Counted from the first letter of the stretch, positions 8,207 through 16,820 are shown. The stretch: DNA of 22,889 nt from CAZPAN01 sp964581165 (GCA_964581165.1 CAZOMM010000031.1:1-22889), one strand, 5' to 3'. Numbers and translations are program-made. The notes: generated from the sequence alone by a model not told the origin.

Positions 8207-9331
8207 TTGATTAGCACAAAGAGCAATAAAAGATCTTTAGATGAAAATTTAAAGAGAGCACGCTCTCGACTTTTAGAGATAACACTAGCACTTGTGCTTG
8301 CCTGTGCTGGAACCCTAACTTTTCCGTTTGATTCCCAAGCAGCATCTGATACAGAGCTTGTTTGGCTTTATGGAGACGATCGCTATGAGACAGCAGCCGA
8401 AATTGCTCTTGCAGCCTATCCCGATGGTGCGCAGACAGTTCTAATTGCATCTGGCGCAAGCGACAAAATGGCAGATTCAATTTCTGCTTCTTCGCTAGCG
8501 GGCTTAATGGATGCTCCTATTCTGCTCACAAAAGTTGATGAGCTTCCGGAAAGTACAAGCTCAGCCTTAGAGGAGCTTGGCACACAAAATGTAGTTATCA
8601 TTGGAGGCACTGCTTCTGTAAGCGCAAATGTCGAAAGGCAACTGACTTCAGCCGGCTTTACTATAGAAGACAGGCTTGCAGGGGATAGCAGAATGGATAC
8701 CCAGGCACTTATCTACAGCTATGGCCAAAACTATGGAGACTGGAATAACAATCTGGTTTTTATCACCAATGGATATAGCATTGCCGATAGTCTCTCGATT
8801 TCTTCCATTGCTTTTTCACAGCATTTCCCGATTTTTATTACTAGCGGTTCTGGAACATTTAGTAGTTCGCAAATAGAGATCTTTCTTGATGAATTTGCTA
8901 ACAGCCAAGTTGTAGTTATAGGGGGAACTGCAAGTGTTTCTACGCGTACTATGAGCTTTATTAATTCCTTGTTGGATGCTGCTTCGTTAGCAACTAACGG
9001 AACATTAGCCCAAAGTGCCACTCGAATTTGGGGAAATAATAGGTACGAAACTTCTTGCAGTATAGCTGAGTGGGCCGTTAACAGTGGATATTTGGATTGG
9101 AACCATGTGGCTGTAGCAGATGGTTCCACTGGAATCGATGCACTTGTAGGTGGAGTTCTTCAGGGTAAAAGTAGCTCGGTTTTGCTTTTAACTTCCAACA
9201 ACAATCAGGCTGCTATTGAGCTATTGGCCAAGTATTCTTCAGAGATTGAGGAGCTTAGGTTTTTTGGAGGAAGTGGAAGGTTTGGAAGCGAGCTGGTGGC
9301 TTTGATAACTGATGCCCTGGACATCACCTAA
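8207..9331 (+). CDS. Secreted cell-wall-binding repeat 2 (CWB2) protein without catalytic domain
   Basis: 374-aa surface protein. The start is TTG at 8207, supported by AAGGAAGG at 8192-8199; no ATG exists before the signal sequence. A Lys/Arg-rich N-terminus is followed by a hydrophobic stretch (about residues 24-40) and likely cleavage near SQAA (residues 43-46), then three CWB2 modules: one beginning WLYGDDRYETAAEIA, a second with AGDSRMDTQAL, and a third with WGNNRYETSCSIAEW. The third module closely resembles that of the preceding amidase (GNNRYETS, GYLxWN, DALVGGVLQG), so the two genes are likely duplicates. Nothing follows the third module, so it may act only as a wall-polymer-binding or coat protein. 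Confidence 0.9.
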   Translation: MISTKSNKRSLDENLKRARSRLLEITLALVLACAGTLTFPFDSQAASDTELVWLYGDDRYETAAEIALAAYPDGAQTVLIASGASDKMADSISASSLAGLMDAPILLTKVDELPESTSSALEELGTQNVVIIGGTASVSANVERQLTSAGFTIEDRLAGDSRMDTQALIYSYGQNYGDWNNNLVFITNGYSIADSLSISSIAFSQHFPIFITSGSGTFSSSQIEIFLDEFANSQVVVIGGTASVSTRTMSFINSLLDAASLATNGTLAQSATRIWGNNRYETSCSIAEWAVNSGYLDWNHVAVADGSTGIDALVGGVLQGKSSSVLLLTSNNNQAAIELLAKYSSEIEELRFFGGSGRFGSELVALITDALDIT

Positions 9332-9503
9332 GGGGCATCACCTGAGTATCACCTAGGCATCACCCAAGCATCAACTAGCTGTCACTTTGGCATTACCTAA
9401 GAGGCATCACCCAAGCATCACCTACTTGTCACTTTGACACCACCTAAGAGGCATCACCCAAGCATCACCTAGGCATTAACTCGGCGTCAACTGGGTGTCG
9501 CTT
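9320..9503 (+). repeat. 11-bp-based tandem repeat array spanning the CWB2 stop codon
   Basis: Degenerate copies of GCATCACCTAG/GCATCACCCAA begin inside the coding end (ATCACCTAA contains the stop) and continue to about 9503. A higher-order 47-bp period is also present: 30 identical bases occur at 9395-9424 and 9442-9471. The array fills nearly all of the 226-base gap before the HyuA-like gene. No hairpin followed by a T-run was seen. Confidence 0.93.
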
Positions 9504-9557
9504 TGGCTTTGGCTTTGACTTGGCATGCCTATAGCCTTGGCGCGAACGGAGGACTTA

Positions 9558-11600
9558 ATGAAACTTGGCATCGGTATAGACACCGGTGGTACCTACACCG
9601 ATGTGGTAGCCTTTGATTTTTCTAGCGGAGAAGTTCTAGCAAAAAATAAAACACTTACAAGCAAAGAAGATCTAAGTAAGTGTATTGAGCGCTCCTTGGA
9701 TTTTATTGATGCCGAGCTTTTGTCTCAGGCAGTCTCGATATCCCTATCCACTACCTTGGCAACCAATGCCTGCGTAGAAGGCAGAGGAGGACGTGGCAAG
9801 TTGCTCTTGTTGGGTTTGCCCCAGCAGATGCTTGATCGTATCGATTTGCGTGCAAAGTATGGAATTGATCCAGCAGATGTTTTATGTCTAGATACCAATG
9901 GCAGCTTTGACGGTACTGTCATCGACGAACCAAACTGGGATGCGCTTTATTCTGAGAATAAAGCGTTTTTTGATGACGCGCAGTCACTGGCAATCTCTGA
10001 GGTTCATGCTCTTAGAAACAATGCAGCAGTCGAAAAACGTGGAGCCGAATATTTTGAAGAAAAGCTCCGCATTCCCATTGTTATGGCAAGCGATCTGGCC
10101 AGCGAACTCAACTTTATTGAGAGAGGTGCAACAGCGCTTCTTAATGCTAGGTTGCTCCCGGTAATATCACAATTTATAGCCGCTGTTGGCGAGGTGCTAG
10201 ACCAGCGAGGACTTGATATTCCTGTGATGATTCTTCGAAGCGATGGCAGCCTTATGACCACCTCGCTTTCTCGCTCAAAGCCTGTCGAAACAATTCTTAG
10301 TGGACCTGCTGCTAGCGTTATTGGCGGCAAAGGAATAAGCAAAATCGATGATTGCATGATCATAGATATCGGAGGCACTACCACAGATATTTCCATCGTT
10401 GAAAACGGTATTCCTGCAATGACGGAAAGTATCAAGATTGGTGGCTGGAAAACCCAGGTTAAAGGCGTGTTTATCAACACTTATGGACTTGGTGGAGATA
10501 GCCGCGTTTGGGTAAACGAGGGTAAGCTTAGTCTTGGAGCTCAAAGGGTTGTTCCGCTTTGCACCCTTGCTACTTATCAGCCCGAGGTCTTAGAGAGTCT
10601 AGAGCTTCTTACGCACGACATGAGAAGGTCTGTTCATCCTTTAAATGAGTTTCTCTATCTTCTTAGAACCCCAGATACATTAGAGGGTTTTACAGAACCC
10701 GAAAAGCGCATAATCGATCTGCTATCTGATGGTCCTATGATGATTGGCGATGAGCGCTATAACCCCTATACCTTTAGGCCAGAGCGCCTCGAAGACGAGG
10801 GTATTGTTATGCGCTGTGGCATTACTCCCACAGATATCATGCATCTAAAGGGCGATTTTACTCGCTTTGACTCCAGAGCTTCTGCGATGGCTCTTAGATA
10901 TTTTGCGCGTAATCTCTATACAGTTAAAACAGAAGAAGAAATAGATGCTGTAATTCCTAAAATTTGCGACTCGATATATATGATGGCCAAAGAACGGCTG
11001 TATAAGTGTGTCATGTATTCGCTTTTGGAGTATCGCTACCCCAAGATCTGCGGCAATGGTGTAGATAGGCAGCTTAAGGATTTATTGCAGCTTAGCTGGG
11101 ATAAATTTGCTGCTACGGGAGAGCCTGCTGCAAAAACAATGCTCGAGGTTCTCTTTGATACCAAGACCACACTTGTTGGAATTGGTGCTCCTACTCATGT
11201 GCTGCTGCCCGACGTTGCACAAGCGATGGGAGTTGAATGCGTTATTCCCAAGAATGCTGAGGTGGCCAATGCAATTGGGGCTGCAATTGCAGATGTTTCT
11301 GCCACAGTAAGCATTGAAATTGCTACTCGCTATGATGCTGGGGGAATTACTGGTTATATGGTTCATGCTTCTTCGGGCAATAAGCTTATAAGGGAACAGG
11401 ATGCTGCAATAGCATTTGCCATAGAGCAGGCAAAAATAGATGCCGAACAAGAGGCTCGTGCCCGTGGCGCTTTGGGAAGTCTTGATATAAGCACTGAGCT
11501 GCAAACTAAGGTGGCTCCTACGCTTTATGGGAATTCGCTTACTTTGGGATTTCGTGTGATAGGCACTGCCCGGGGTGCTGCTTTAGGAAATGTCGGATAG
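9558..11600 (+). CDS. Hydantoinase/oxoprolinase family protein (HyuA-like)
   Basis: 680-aa member of the ASKHA-fold HyuA/5-oxoprolinase/acetone-carboxylase-beta family, which uses ATP to activate lactam or carboxyl substrates. Two phosphate-binding signatures are visible: DTGGTYTD (residues 8-15) and DIGGTTTD (270-277). Also present are GPAASVIG (249-256) and a GLGGDS loop (310-315). The ATG at 9558 has GGAGGA at 9548-9553; an in-frame ATG at 9525 lies in the repeat-rich gap without a ribosome site. No HyuB partner is present: the next genes are lipoproteins, so it is an orphan A subunit or a family member with a different role. The substrate cannot be told from the sequence. Confidence 0.88.
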   Translation: MKLGIGIDTGGTYTDVVAFDFSSGEVLAKNKTLTSKEDLSKCIERSLDFIDAELLSQAVSISLSTTLATNACVEGRGGRGKLLLLGLPQQMLDRIDLRAKYGIDPADVLCLDTNGSFDGTVIDEPNWDALYSENKAFFDDAQSLAISEVHALRNNAAVEKRGAEYFEEKLRIPIVMASDLASELNFIERGATALLNARLLPVISQFIAAVGEVLDQRGLDIPVMILRSDGSLMTTSLSRSKPVETILSGPAASVIGGKGISKIDDCMIIDIGGTTTDISIVENGIPAMTESIKIGGWKTQVKGVFINTYGLGGDSRVWVNEGKLSLGAQRVVPLCTLATYQPEVLESLELLTHDMRRSVHPLNEFLYLLRTPDTLEGFTEPEKRIIDLLSDGPMMIGDERYNPYTFRPERLEDEGIVMRCGITPTDIMHLKGDFTRFDSRASAMALRYFARNLYTVKTEEEIDAVIPKICDSIYMMAKERLYKCVMYSLLEYRYPKICGNGVDRQLKDLLQLSWDKFAATGEPAAKTMLEVLFDTKTTLVGIGAPTHVLLPDVAQAMGVECVIPKNAEVANAIGAAIADVSATVSIEIATRYDAGGITGYMVHASSGNKLIREQDAAIAFAIEQAKIDAEQEARARGALGSLDISTELQTKVAPTLYGNSLTLGFRVIGTARGAALGNVG

Positions 11601-11714
11601 CTGCGCTATACTTCCGATAGTCGCGCGGCAGGGGGTCGCGCACCGGTTTAGCTTTGCTGGTTCAAAAACTAGCTCTAGGCCAGACATAGCAAACAAAAGG
11701 AAGGTTGCAAAAAT

Positions 11715-12245
11715 ATGAAAAAGAGGTTCACCATTGTTGTTACGGCGGCTTTTTGTCTAGCTTTACTCGCGACTGCTGTAGGCTGTTCCAGTGATTCTTC
11801 AGACGAGACAAGTGATGGTGTTGACTACACGGGAACATGGGTCTTTAGCTCAATGGATGATGGTTCTGGAGAAGTTACCACTGCAGACGACTTGGGCCTA
11901 AGTACTCTTGATATGGAACCGGCTGATATCGCGTATATTACCTTTGGCTCCGATGGTTCAGTTGAGTTTGTTGTTGTTGGTAGCGACATGCTCGATGGCA
12001 CGGACGCTACTTGGGAAGCAACCTCCACAGGCCTTAACATAACTGACAGCTCGGGTAGTAATGCTTTTCCTGTAGTCTATAGCGCCGAGGATGATACCAT
12101 CGAACTCACTGTTGAGGATTCTGGCCAGACTATCTGGTTTGTTAGGGATACAGCCGATACTGCTACAGATACCGATTCCGATGACGCAACTGATGACTCC
12201 AGCAGCGATGATGATTCGGCTTCAACAGATGAGTCAAGCGAATAG
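11715..12245 (+). CDS. Small lipoprotein with acidic C-terminal tail
   Basis: 176 aa, exported lipoprotein of unknown function. Lipobox TAVGC places the lipidated cysteine at residue 24. A short Ser/Asp linker precedes a compact domain (about 37-147) that opens YTGTW and reads like an eight-strand, lipocalin-like beta domain (TGTWVFSSMDDGSGEVTT; later TIWFVRD). The last about 30 residues are almost only Asp, Ser, Thr and Glu. AAGGAAGG at 11697-11704 is the ribosome site. A paralogue lies 115 bases downstream beyond a terminator. The fold assignment is inference from the pattern of alternating strands. Confidence 0.85.
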   Translation: MKKRFTIVVTAAFCLALLATAVGCSSDSSDETSDGVDYTGTWVFSSMDDGSGEVTTADDLGLSTLDMEPADIAYITFGSDGSVEFVVVGSDMLDGTDATWEATSTGLNITDSSGSNAFPVVYSAEDDTIELTVEDSGQTIWFVRDTADTATDTDSDDATDDSSSDDDSASTDESSE

Positions 12246-12268
12246 AACTTTTGTCTAACCATATACTC

Positions 12269-12305
12269 AAAAGGCATTCGATTAGTCGGGTGCCTTTTAT
12301 TTTTA
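12269..12305 (+). terminator. Rho-independent terminator after the first lipoprotein
   Basis: A 13-bp stem (12269-12281 with 12286-12298, starting AAAAGGCA and ending TGCCTTTT, with two G-T wobbles) closes a TTAG loop and is followed by ATTTTTAG. It is 23 bases past the stop codon. Confidence 0.9.
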
Positions 12306-12360
12306 GTGCTGTGCCAAGCATATATAGGTTTCTGATTTTTAGCTTTTTATAGGCGGATGT

Positions 12361-12771
12361 ATGAGAAATAGAATTATTTTGGCAATAGCAGCTTGCATGC
12401 TTTTATGTGCTGCCCCGATTTTGGTAGCTTGCTCTACTGCCGAGGACATAAATTTTGCAGGTACTTGGATTCTTGTAGAGTTTGATATGGGAAATGGAAC
12501 TGTCTATACAGACGAGGACTTTGCTGACCTTGGAACTTCTGGTGCCGATGTTTTAACTATAAATCTTAACTATGATGGAACAGTAACAATGACTTCCACG
12601 GGCAGCAATCCTATTGAGGGCACATCACTTACCTGGGCTCCATCAGAAGAACAGGACGCAGTTATTATTTCTTCTGACGATACCGATACTTACTCTCTTT
12701 CATATGATGAGTCTGCTCAAACACTGCAGCTCGAATATCAAGGCCAAGCAATTACACTGGCTCGAGCTTAG
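12361..12771 (+). CDS. Small lipoprotein, paralogue of the preceding one
   Basis: 136 aa. Signal peptide with lipobox ILVAC, lipidated cysteine at residue 24, the same position as in the upstream paralogue. The mature part opens FAGTWILVEFDMGNGTVYTD, matching the TGTW...D.G.G...T pattern of the first lipoprotein, and continues with the same order of short strands (GTVTMTSTGS, TSLTWAPS, TYSLSYDE, TLQLEYQGQ). It lacks the acidic tail. The ribosome site AGGCGG (12351-12356) is modest. A separate terminator upstream means it is probably transcribed from its own promoter or with the dipeptidase gene. Function unknown; both may bind small ligands or envelope components. Confidence 0.82.
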   Translation: MRNRIILAIAACMLLCAAPILVACSTAEDINFAGTWILVEFDMGNGTVYTDEDFADLGTSGADVLTINLNYDGTVTMTSTGSNPIEGTSLTWAPSEEQDAVIISSDDTDTYSLSYDESAQTLQLEYQGQAITLARA

Positions 12772-12859
12772 CTGATTATGTACATAGGTGGCCTGCGCGT
12801 GGTTTCGTATAGATAGTTGTGCACAAAGCATTCGAGCTTTTGGTTCTAAGGAGACAGAA

Positions 12860-14320
12860 TTGGCAAATCTTGGGTCATACGAGCAAGAAGAGATCATAAA
12901 GCTTGCTAAAAATTATCTTGATGCTCATTGGGAAGAGATGCTTAGCAATATCAGCACTTTGGTAAAGATACCTAGTATTGAAGATTTAACTGCTGCTCGT
13001 AAAGGCATGCCCTTTGGCCCTAAAGCTGCAGAGGCTTTGTCTTGTGCTTTGAATATCGCCGAAAACCTTGGACTTAGCACTCAGAATATGGATGGCTATA
13101 TTGGAATTGCAGATTTTGAAGGACAAAGCCCTGTTCAGATAGGAATAATAGGCCACGTAGATGTGGTAGATGCAGGCCCTGGCTGGACAGTTAATCCCTT
13201 TGATATAACAGAGCGCGATGGCTATCTTCTTGGCAGGGGAGTAGCCGATGACAAAGGTCCTACCCTTATAGCTTTGCATGCGGTTGCTTTTTGGGTCTCG
13301 TTCTTTGCCTCCAAAGGACTTAAGCCTCCTCGTACTGTCCGCTTTTTGATTGGCTGCAACGAAGAAACTGGCATGGGAGATGTTATTGAGTATCGCCGGC
13401 GTTATCCCGACCCTGCCTTTCTGTTTACCCCTGATGCTGATTTTCCGGTTTGTTATGGAGAAAAAGGAATTGCTAATTTAGAGATCCATAGCGCGCCAAT
13501 TCAAAATGCTGCAATCCTTGAGATTTCGGGTGGACTTGCAGTAAACGCGGTTCCAGGAATTGCTCAGGCTAAGCTTGCCTGCTCAGATCCTCAATCTTTA
13601 ATTGAACTATCGAGTTCTTGCTCAGATATCTCGGGTATAGAAGTTTCTAGTGATTGCTCAGATGCAGTCTTAATTGTTGCCAAGGGAAAGTCTGCCCATG
13701 CCTCAACTCCCAATGAGGGGATTAATGCAATAGGAATTCTTGCCGACTTTTTGCTTAAAACAAAACTATGCAATTCGGATGAGGCAGCTTTTTTGAGTCT
13801 TGTAAAGGATGCTTGTGAGCATACTGATGGATCGAGCCTAGGTATAGATTCATCAGATGACGATTTTGGGCCTCTAACTCTTTGCTGCGGAATTATCTCT
13901 AAGCAGGGCGATAAGCTAACTCAAACCTTAGATGTTCGTTATCCCAGCACTATTGAATCCTCGACAATTCTTAGCCGCTGTAATGAGTTAAGTCAAAGAG
14001 CCGGAGGTACGGCCAAGCTCACTTTGGATAAGCCTCCATTTTTGGTGGATCCAAACTCTGCCGAAATACAGGCACTGCTTAGTGCTTACAACGAAACAAC
14101 CGGCGAGGATGCTTCTCCCTTTACCATGGGTGGAGGCACTTATGCAAGAATGTTTAGCAAAGCTGCTAGCTTTGGCCCAGAAAAGCCCTGGGTTAAAAAA
14201 CCAGATTGGCTTGGGGCCATGCACGGTCCAGATGAGGGAATATCAATAGAGCTTTTACGAGAGGCTTTCATGATCTATGTTTTGACTATAGGCAGGCTTT
14301 TATGGGCCGATCTAGACTAA
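12860..14320 (+). CDS. M20 family dipeptidase (PepV/Sapep-like)
   Basis: Zinc-dependent cytoplasmic dipeptidase, 486 aa. Ligands by family pattern: H99 and catalytic D101 in GHVDVV; D130-D131 in the GRGVADDKG motif; E168-E169 in NEETG; D192 in FTPDADFP; H455 in AMHGPDEG. GEKG after the Asp ligand and the large inserted lid domain fit the PepV subgroup. The start is TTG 12860, with TAAGGAG at 12847-12853; the reading frame stays open to a GTG at 12788, but that start lacks a ribosome site and would add 24 atypical residues. No signal peptide. The role is probably peptide nitrogen recovery; the exact dipeptide preference cannot be read from the sequence. Confidence 0.92.
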   Translation: MANLGSYEQEEIIKLAKNYLDAHWEEMLSNISTLVKIPSIEDLTAARKGMPFGPKAAEALSCALNIAENLGLSTQNMDGYIGIADFEGQSPVQIGIIGHVDVVDAGPGWTVNPFDITERDGYLLGRGVADDKGPTLIALHAVAFWVSFFASKGLKPPRTVRFLIGCNEETGMGDVIEYRRRYPDPAFLFTPDADFPVCYGEKGIANLEIHSAPIQNAAILEISGGLAVNAVPGIAQAKLACSDPQSLIELSSSCSDISGIEVSSDCSDAVLIVAKGKSAHASTPNEGINAIGILADFLLKTKLCNSDEAAFLSLVKDACEHTDGSSLGIDSSDDDFGPLTLCCGIISKQGDKLTQTLDVRYPSTIESSTILSRCNELSQRAGGTAKLTLDKPPFLVDPNSAEIQALLSAYNETTGEDASPFTMGGGTYARMFSKAASFGPEKPWVKKPDWLGAMHGPDEGISIELLREAFMIYVLTIGRLLWADLD

Positions 14321-14324
14321 GACG

Positions 14325-14379
14325 GCGCGTATTGATTAAGCAGGTGTATATTGTGCGCAGGCGTGTATTGATTGCGCAG
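14325..14379 (+). repeat. Degenerate 17-19-bp tandem repeat after the dipeptidase gene
   Basis: Three units: GCGCGTATTGATTAAGCAG (14325-14343), GTGTATATTGTGCGCAG (14344-14360) and GCGTGTATTGATTGCGCAG (14361-14379). It starts four bases after the TAA stop. Confidence 0.8.
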
Positions 14380-14453
14380 CCATCCAGTAATCGTGTCAAT
14401 TTTGCTTTAGCAGAAAAAGTTTTCATTTAATGAGGGAGTCGAGGGGAGCCAAA

Positions 14454-15782
14454 GTGGACATCCAGGACAAAAAGATAGACCTGCAAGAAGTTCTAAATAC
14501 TAGGTCTAATATTTTGGTTGCCGAAGGCGCAATGGGAACAATGCTTCTTTCGCTTGGGGCAGATGTGTCTACAGGCAGTCTTTTACTTAACCTAAGCTCT
14601 CCAGATATTGTGAGACAGGTGCACTCAATGTATGCAACAGCAGGTGCCACCTGTGTAACCACAAATTCTTTTGCAGTTTGTACATCAGATGATCCCAAGG
14701 AGATTAAGCGGGTACAAGAATCAATTGCTGCAAGTGTTGAACTTGCAAGGCAGGCTAATCCAGATGCGGTATTGCTTGCAGATATGGGGCCTAGCGGACT
14801 TGTTTTAGAACCTTTGGGTAATACCTCTTTTGAGCGCTCTTATAGCTTGTATCGAAGACATGTAAGAGCACTACTGTCTGCAAGTGAGCCTCCCGATGCA
14901 ATTATCCTTGAGACCTTTATTGATGTTGCCGATCTTAGGTGCGCAATGCTTGCAGTTCGTGCAGAATGCGATCTCCCAATGATTGTTAGCTGCACCTTTA
15001 ATTTGGGCGGAAGAATGCCGCTTTCTTCTACTCCTCCCGACATTGCTGCTGTTGTAGCTACTGCTTTGGGTGCTTCTGTTATTGGCTCTAACTGCGGCCT
15101 TGGTCCTAATGAGACACGAGATATCATCCGTCAGATGTCTGAGGCCACAGATCTGCCTCTGATTGTGCAAGCAAATGCGGGGCTTCCTATTGCTCAGCCA
15201 GACGGTTCGGCAATATACCCGGGCACAGCCGAAGAAATGGCAGCAATTACAGACGAGATGATAGATCTGGGCGCTCTTATTTTGGGATCTTGCTGTGGAT
15301 CAACTCCTGAATTCACATCTGCAATTGCCAAGGCAGTTAAAAGTAGAAATACTGAGCGCTTGAACGAACAACTAAACGAGCAATCTTTTGAGCAAACGCA
15401 AGCTGTCGATCATCCTCGCAAACGCCTTGTAGCAGCTACATCTATGAGTTCAATGCTGCTTTTAGATTCAAATGGCTATTTCGACTTGGATACTCCAAGC
15501 GCAGAAACTCTCGAATGTACTGCAGCTGATTTTGATATATGGGATGTACTTGAACTAGTAAATTCCTGTCCTCTTATCTTGATTCCCGATACTCAAGCTA
15601 GCGCTTTAGAGGCTGTTTCTGTTTTAGAACAGGCATTGAGAGTCTATCCAGGTGTGACACTTGTTAATGTTTCAGATTGTTCCGAGGATTTAAGGCAGCA
15701 AATTACAGATCTCTGCAAAACATACGGAGCGCTAATGGTAAACGCAGAAGGCAAGCTGCAAGATGGCGCTAGCTCACACTGA
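14454..15782 (+). CDS. Homocysteine S-methyltransferase domain protein with C-terminal extension
   Basis: Methyl transfer to homocysteine (methionine formation) is the family role. The zinc thiolates are present: C214 (GSNCGLG) and C280-C281 (GSCCGS), in a TIM barrel of about residues 18-296 that begins ILVAEGAMGTMLL. A Glu/Gln-rich linker (about 298-318) leads to about 120 extra residues. Their pattern (LILIPDTQASALEAV, YPGVTLVNVSDCSEDL, LCKTYGALMVN) resembles the middle strands of a pterin-binding MetH domain, but it is too short to be a complete barrel. No corrinoid-binding domain is present, so the methyl donor is unknown (S-methylmethionine, or a methylated corrinoid on another protein). 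The GTG start at 14454 has AGGGGAG at 14442-14448; an ATG at 14430 in the same frame has no ribosome site. Confidence 0.87.
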   Translation: MDIQDKKIDLQEVLNTRSNILVAEGAMGTMLLSLGADVSTGSLLLNLSSPDIVRQVHSMYATAGATCVTTNSFAVCTSDDPKEIKRVQESIAASVELARQANPDAVLLADMGPSGLVLEPLGNTSFERSYSLYRRHVRALLSASEPPDAIILETFIDVADLRCAMLAVRAECDLPMIVSCTFNLGGRMPLSSTPPDIAAVVATALGASVIGSNCGLGPNETRDIIRQMSEATDLPLIVQANAGLPIAQPDGSAIYPGTAEEMAAITDEMIDLGALILGSCCGSTPEFTSAIAKAVKSRNTERLNEQLNEQSFEQTQAVDHPRKRLVAATSMSSMLLLDSNGYFDLDTPSAETLECTAADFDIWDVLELVNSCPLILIPDTQASALEAVSVLEQALRVYPGVTLVNVSDCSEDLRQQITDLCKTYGALMVNAEGKLQDGASSH

Positions 15783-15827
15783 GCATCGGGCAGTAAGCGC
15801 TAGCTCTCGCTAAGCATTGAGCAGTAA
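15766..15827 (+). repeat. 31-bp tandem repeat straddling the methyltransferase stop codon
   Basis: Copies at 15766-15796 and 15797-15827 match at 26 of 31 positions; both begin GCGCTAGCTC and end GCAGTAA. The first copy contains the gene's last codons and TGA stop; the second carries TAA at the equivalent place, one frame over. Further degenerate TAAGC-containing fragments run to about 15868, up to the convergent gene. Confidence 0.9.
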
Positions 15828-15868
15828 GCTCTGGCTAAGCGCCCAAACACTAAGCATTAAGCGCCAAG

Positions 15869-16507
15869 CTACCACACTCTATTAGGAATCGATTTACCGT
15901 GCCCTGTATGCACCATGCGCTCACCAAGCGCCGTAATTTTGCGGCAAGTCGATTCCATAGTCTCCCTATTGCCATAGACAATTGCCTTAGAAGCAGTAGG
16001 AAGGCTCATGCAGGCATCACCAACAATTAGGTCCGTCCCCCAGATGTCCAAACCAATAGAACCCATAGTGTGACCGGGGAGTTCAATTACCTTGGCATCG
16101 ATTCCAAAGGGCAAGAGACTATCGCCTTCTTGAAGAAAAAGATCGGGGAAGAATTGTTCGATACTAAGATGCTTAAACAGCTTATTCACAGGAACGAGGC
16201 CTAAATGGCCTCGAAGTGTGTTTGCATGGAGTTTTATAAGTCCGTTGTCGGCGATCAGGTCAACATCGGCGGAGTGCATTGCAATAGGGATATCAAGCTC
16301 CGTGGCAATGGCTTTAGCATTACAGATATGACTATAATGCCCATGCGTAAGAACAATTAGCGACACGCCCTCGCGTATGGCCTCACGCATGACTTTTTGC
16401 CTGCCTCGCTTTTTGCAGGTGTCAACCAAAATAGCTCTGGCACCCTGCCTCACCACAAAGCAATTATCTATTCCACAGGATATGCGTTTAACGTACCTTT
16501 CTTGCAT
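15869..16507 (-). CDS. Metallo-beta-lactamase-fold hydrolase with altered metal motif
   Basis: 212-aa MBL-fold protein of unknown substrate. The fold markers are present: ILVDT strand, H55-x-H57-x-S59-H60 (THGHYSH), GHT with H146, GDACM with D164, and HTGHG with H203. The second-zinc Asp of the usual HxHxDH is Ser (codon AGT), so the binuclear site is incomplete. The start is uncertain: ATG at 16507 begins a typical N-terminus (MQERYVKRISCGIDNCFVV), with a weak GGGG upstream; an in-frame GTG at 16570 would add 21 residues and also lacks a good ribosome site. It converges with the methyltransferase gene. The family includes glyoxalases, RNases and quorum lactonases; nothing here selects among them. 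Confidence 0.85.
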   Translation of the reverse strand: MQERYVKRISCGIDNCFVVRQGARAILVDTCKKRGRQKVMREAIREGVSLIVLTHGHYSHICNAKAIATELDIPIAMHSADVDLIADNGLIKLHANTLRGHLGLVPVNKLFKHLSIEQFFPDLFLQEGDSLLPFGIDAKVIELPGHTMGSIGLDIWGTDLIVGDACMSLPTASKAIVYGNRETMESTCRKITALGERMVHTGHGKSIPNRVW

Positions 16508-16820
16508 GTACCCCAACACACTTTTTAAGAGACATTTTGACGGTTTAAGAGAAAGCTTTGTTCCACTCACAGTTTTACGACACTCGGATTATAGTTCGCA
16601 GATATTCAAGTACTGCTCGAAGCTAGTTTGTTTAAGGGGCATACGAGGCTTGTCCATCGGTACATGCGCAGAGTAGCGCAACACAGCATACCTGGTTTAA
16701 CATAGGGTGGCTTTTTAGAGTTAGCTTTTGTTTCCTCTATTAGGCTTATGTTTTACACAAAACACTCCGCTTAGCTTGGCTTAGCTTGGAGATTGTAGTT
16801 TTGGGAAAGGATGTGGCGCT
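16508..16820. other. Intergenic region upstream of the NifU-like gene
   Basis: Divergent-promoter space of about 313 bases (250 if the longer MBL start is used). It contains a perfect 10-bp tandem repeat CTTAGCTTGG (16770-16789) and GGTTTAACATAG at 16694-16705, which matches the inner end of the inverted repeats at 22420-22439 and 22676-22695. No convincing -35/-10 pair, hairpin terminator, or small gene with a ribosome site was found. Confidence 0.5.

Noticed and set aside
9320..9503. Continuation of the CWB2 protein by readthrough of the TAA
   Set aside because: Another stop (TAA, 9398-9400) follows in the same frame within 23 codons and the translated repeat has no domain; better explained as noncoding tandem repeat.
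10004..10480. 158-codon minus-strand frame within the HyuA-like gene
   Set aside because: Antisense shadow of a well-conserved coding region; no recognisable domain or ribosome site.
16377..16676. 99-codon + strand frame over the start of the MBL gene
   Set aside because: Mostly antisense to the MBL coding region, with no ribosome site or recognisable domain.
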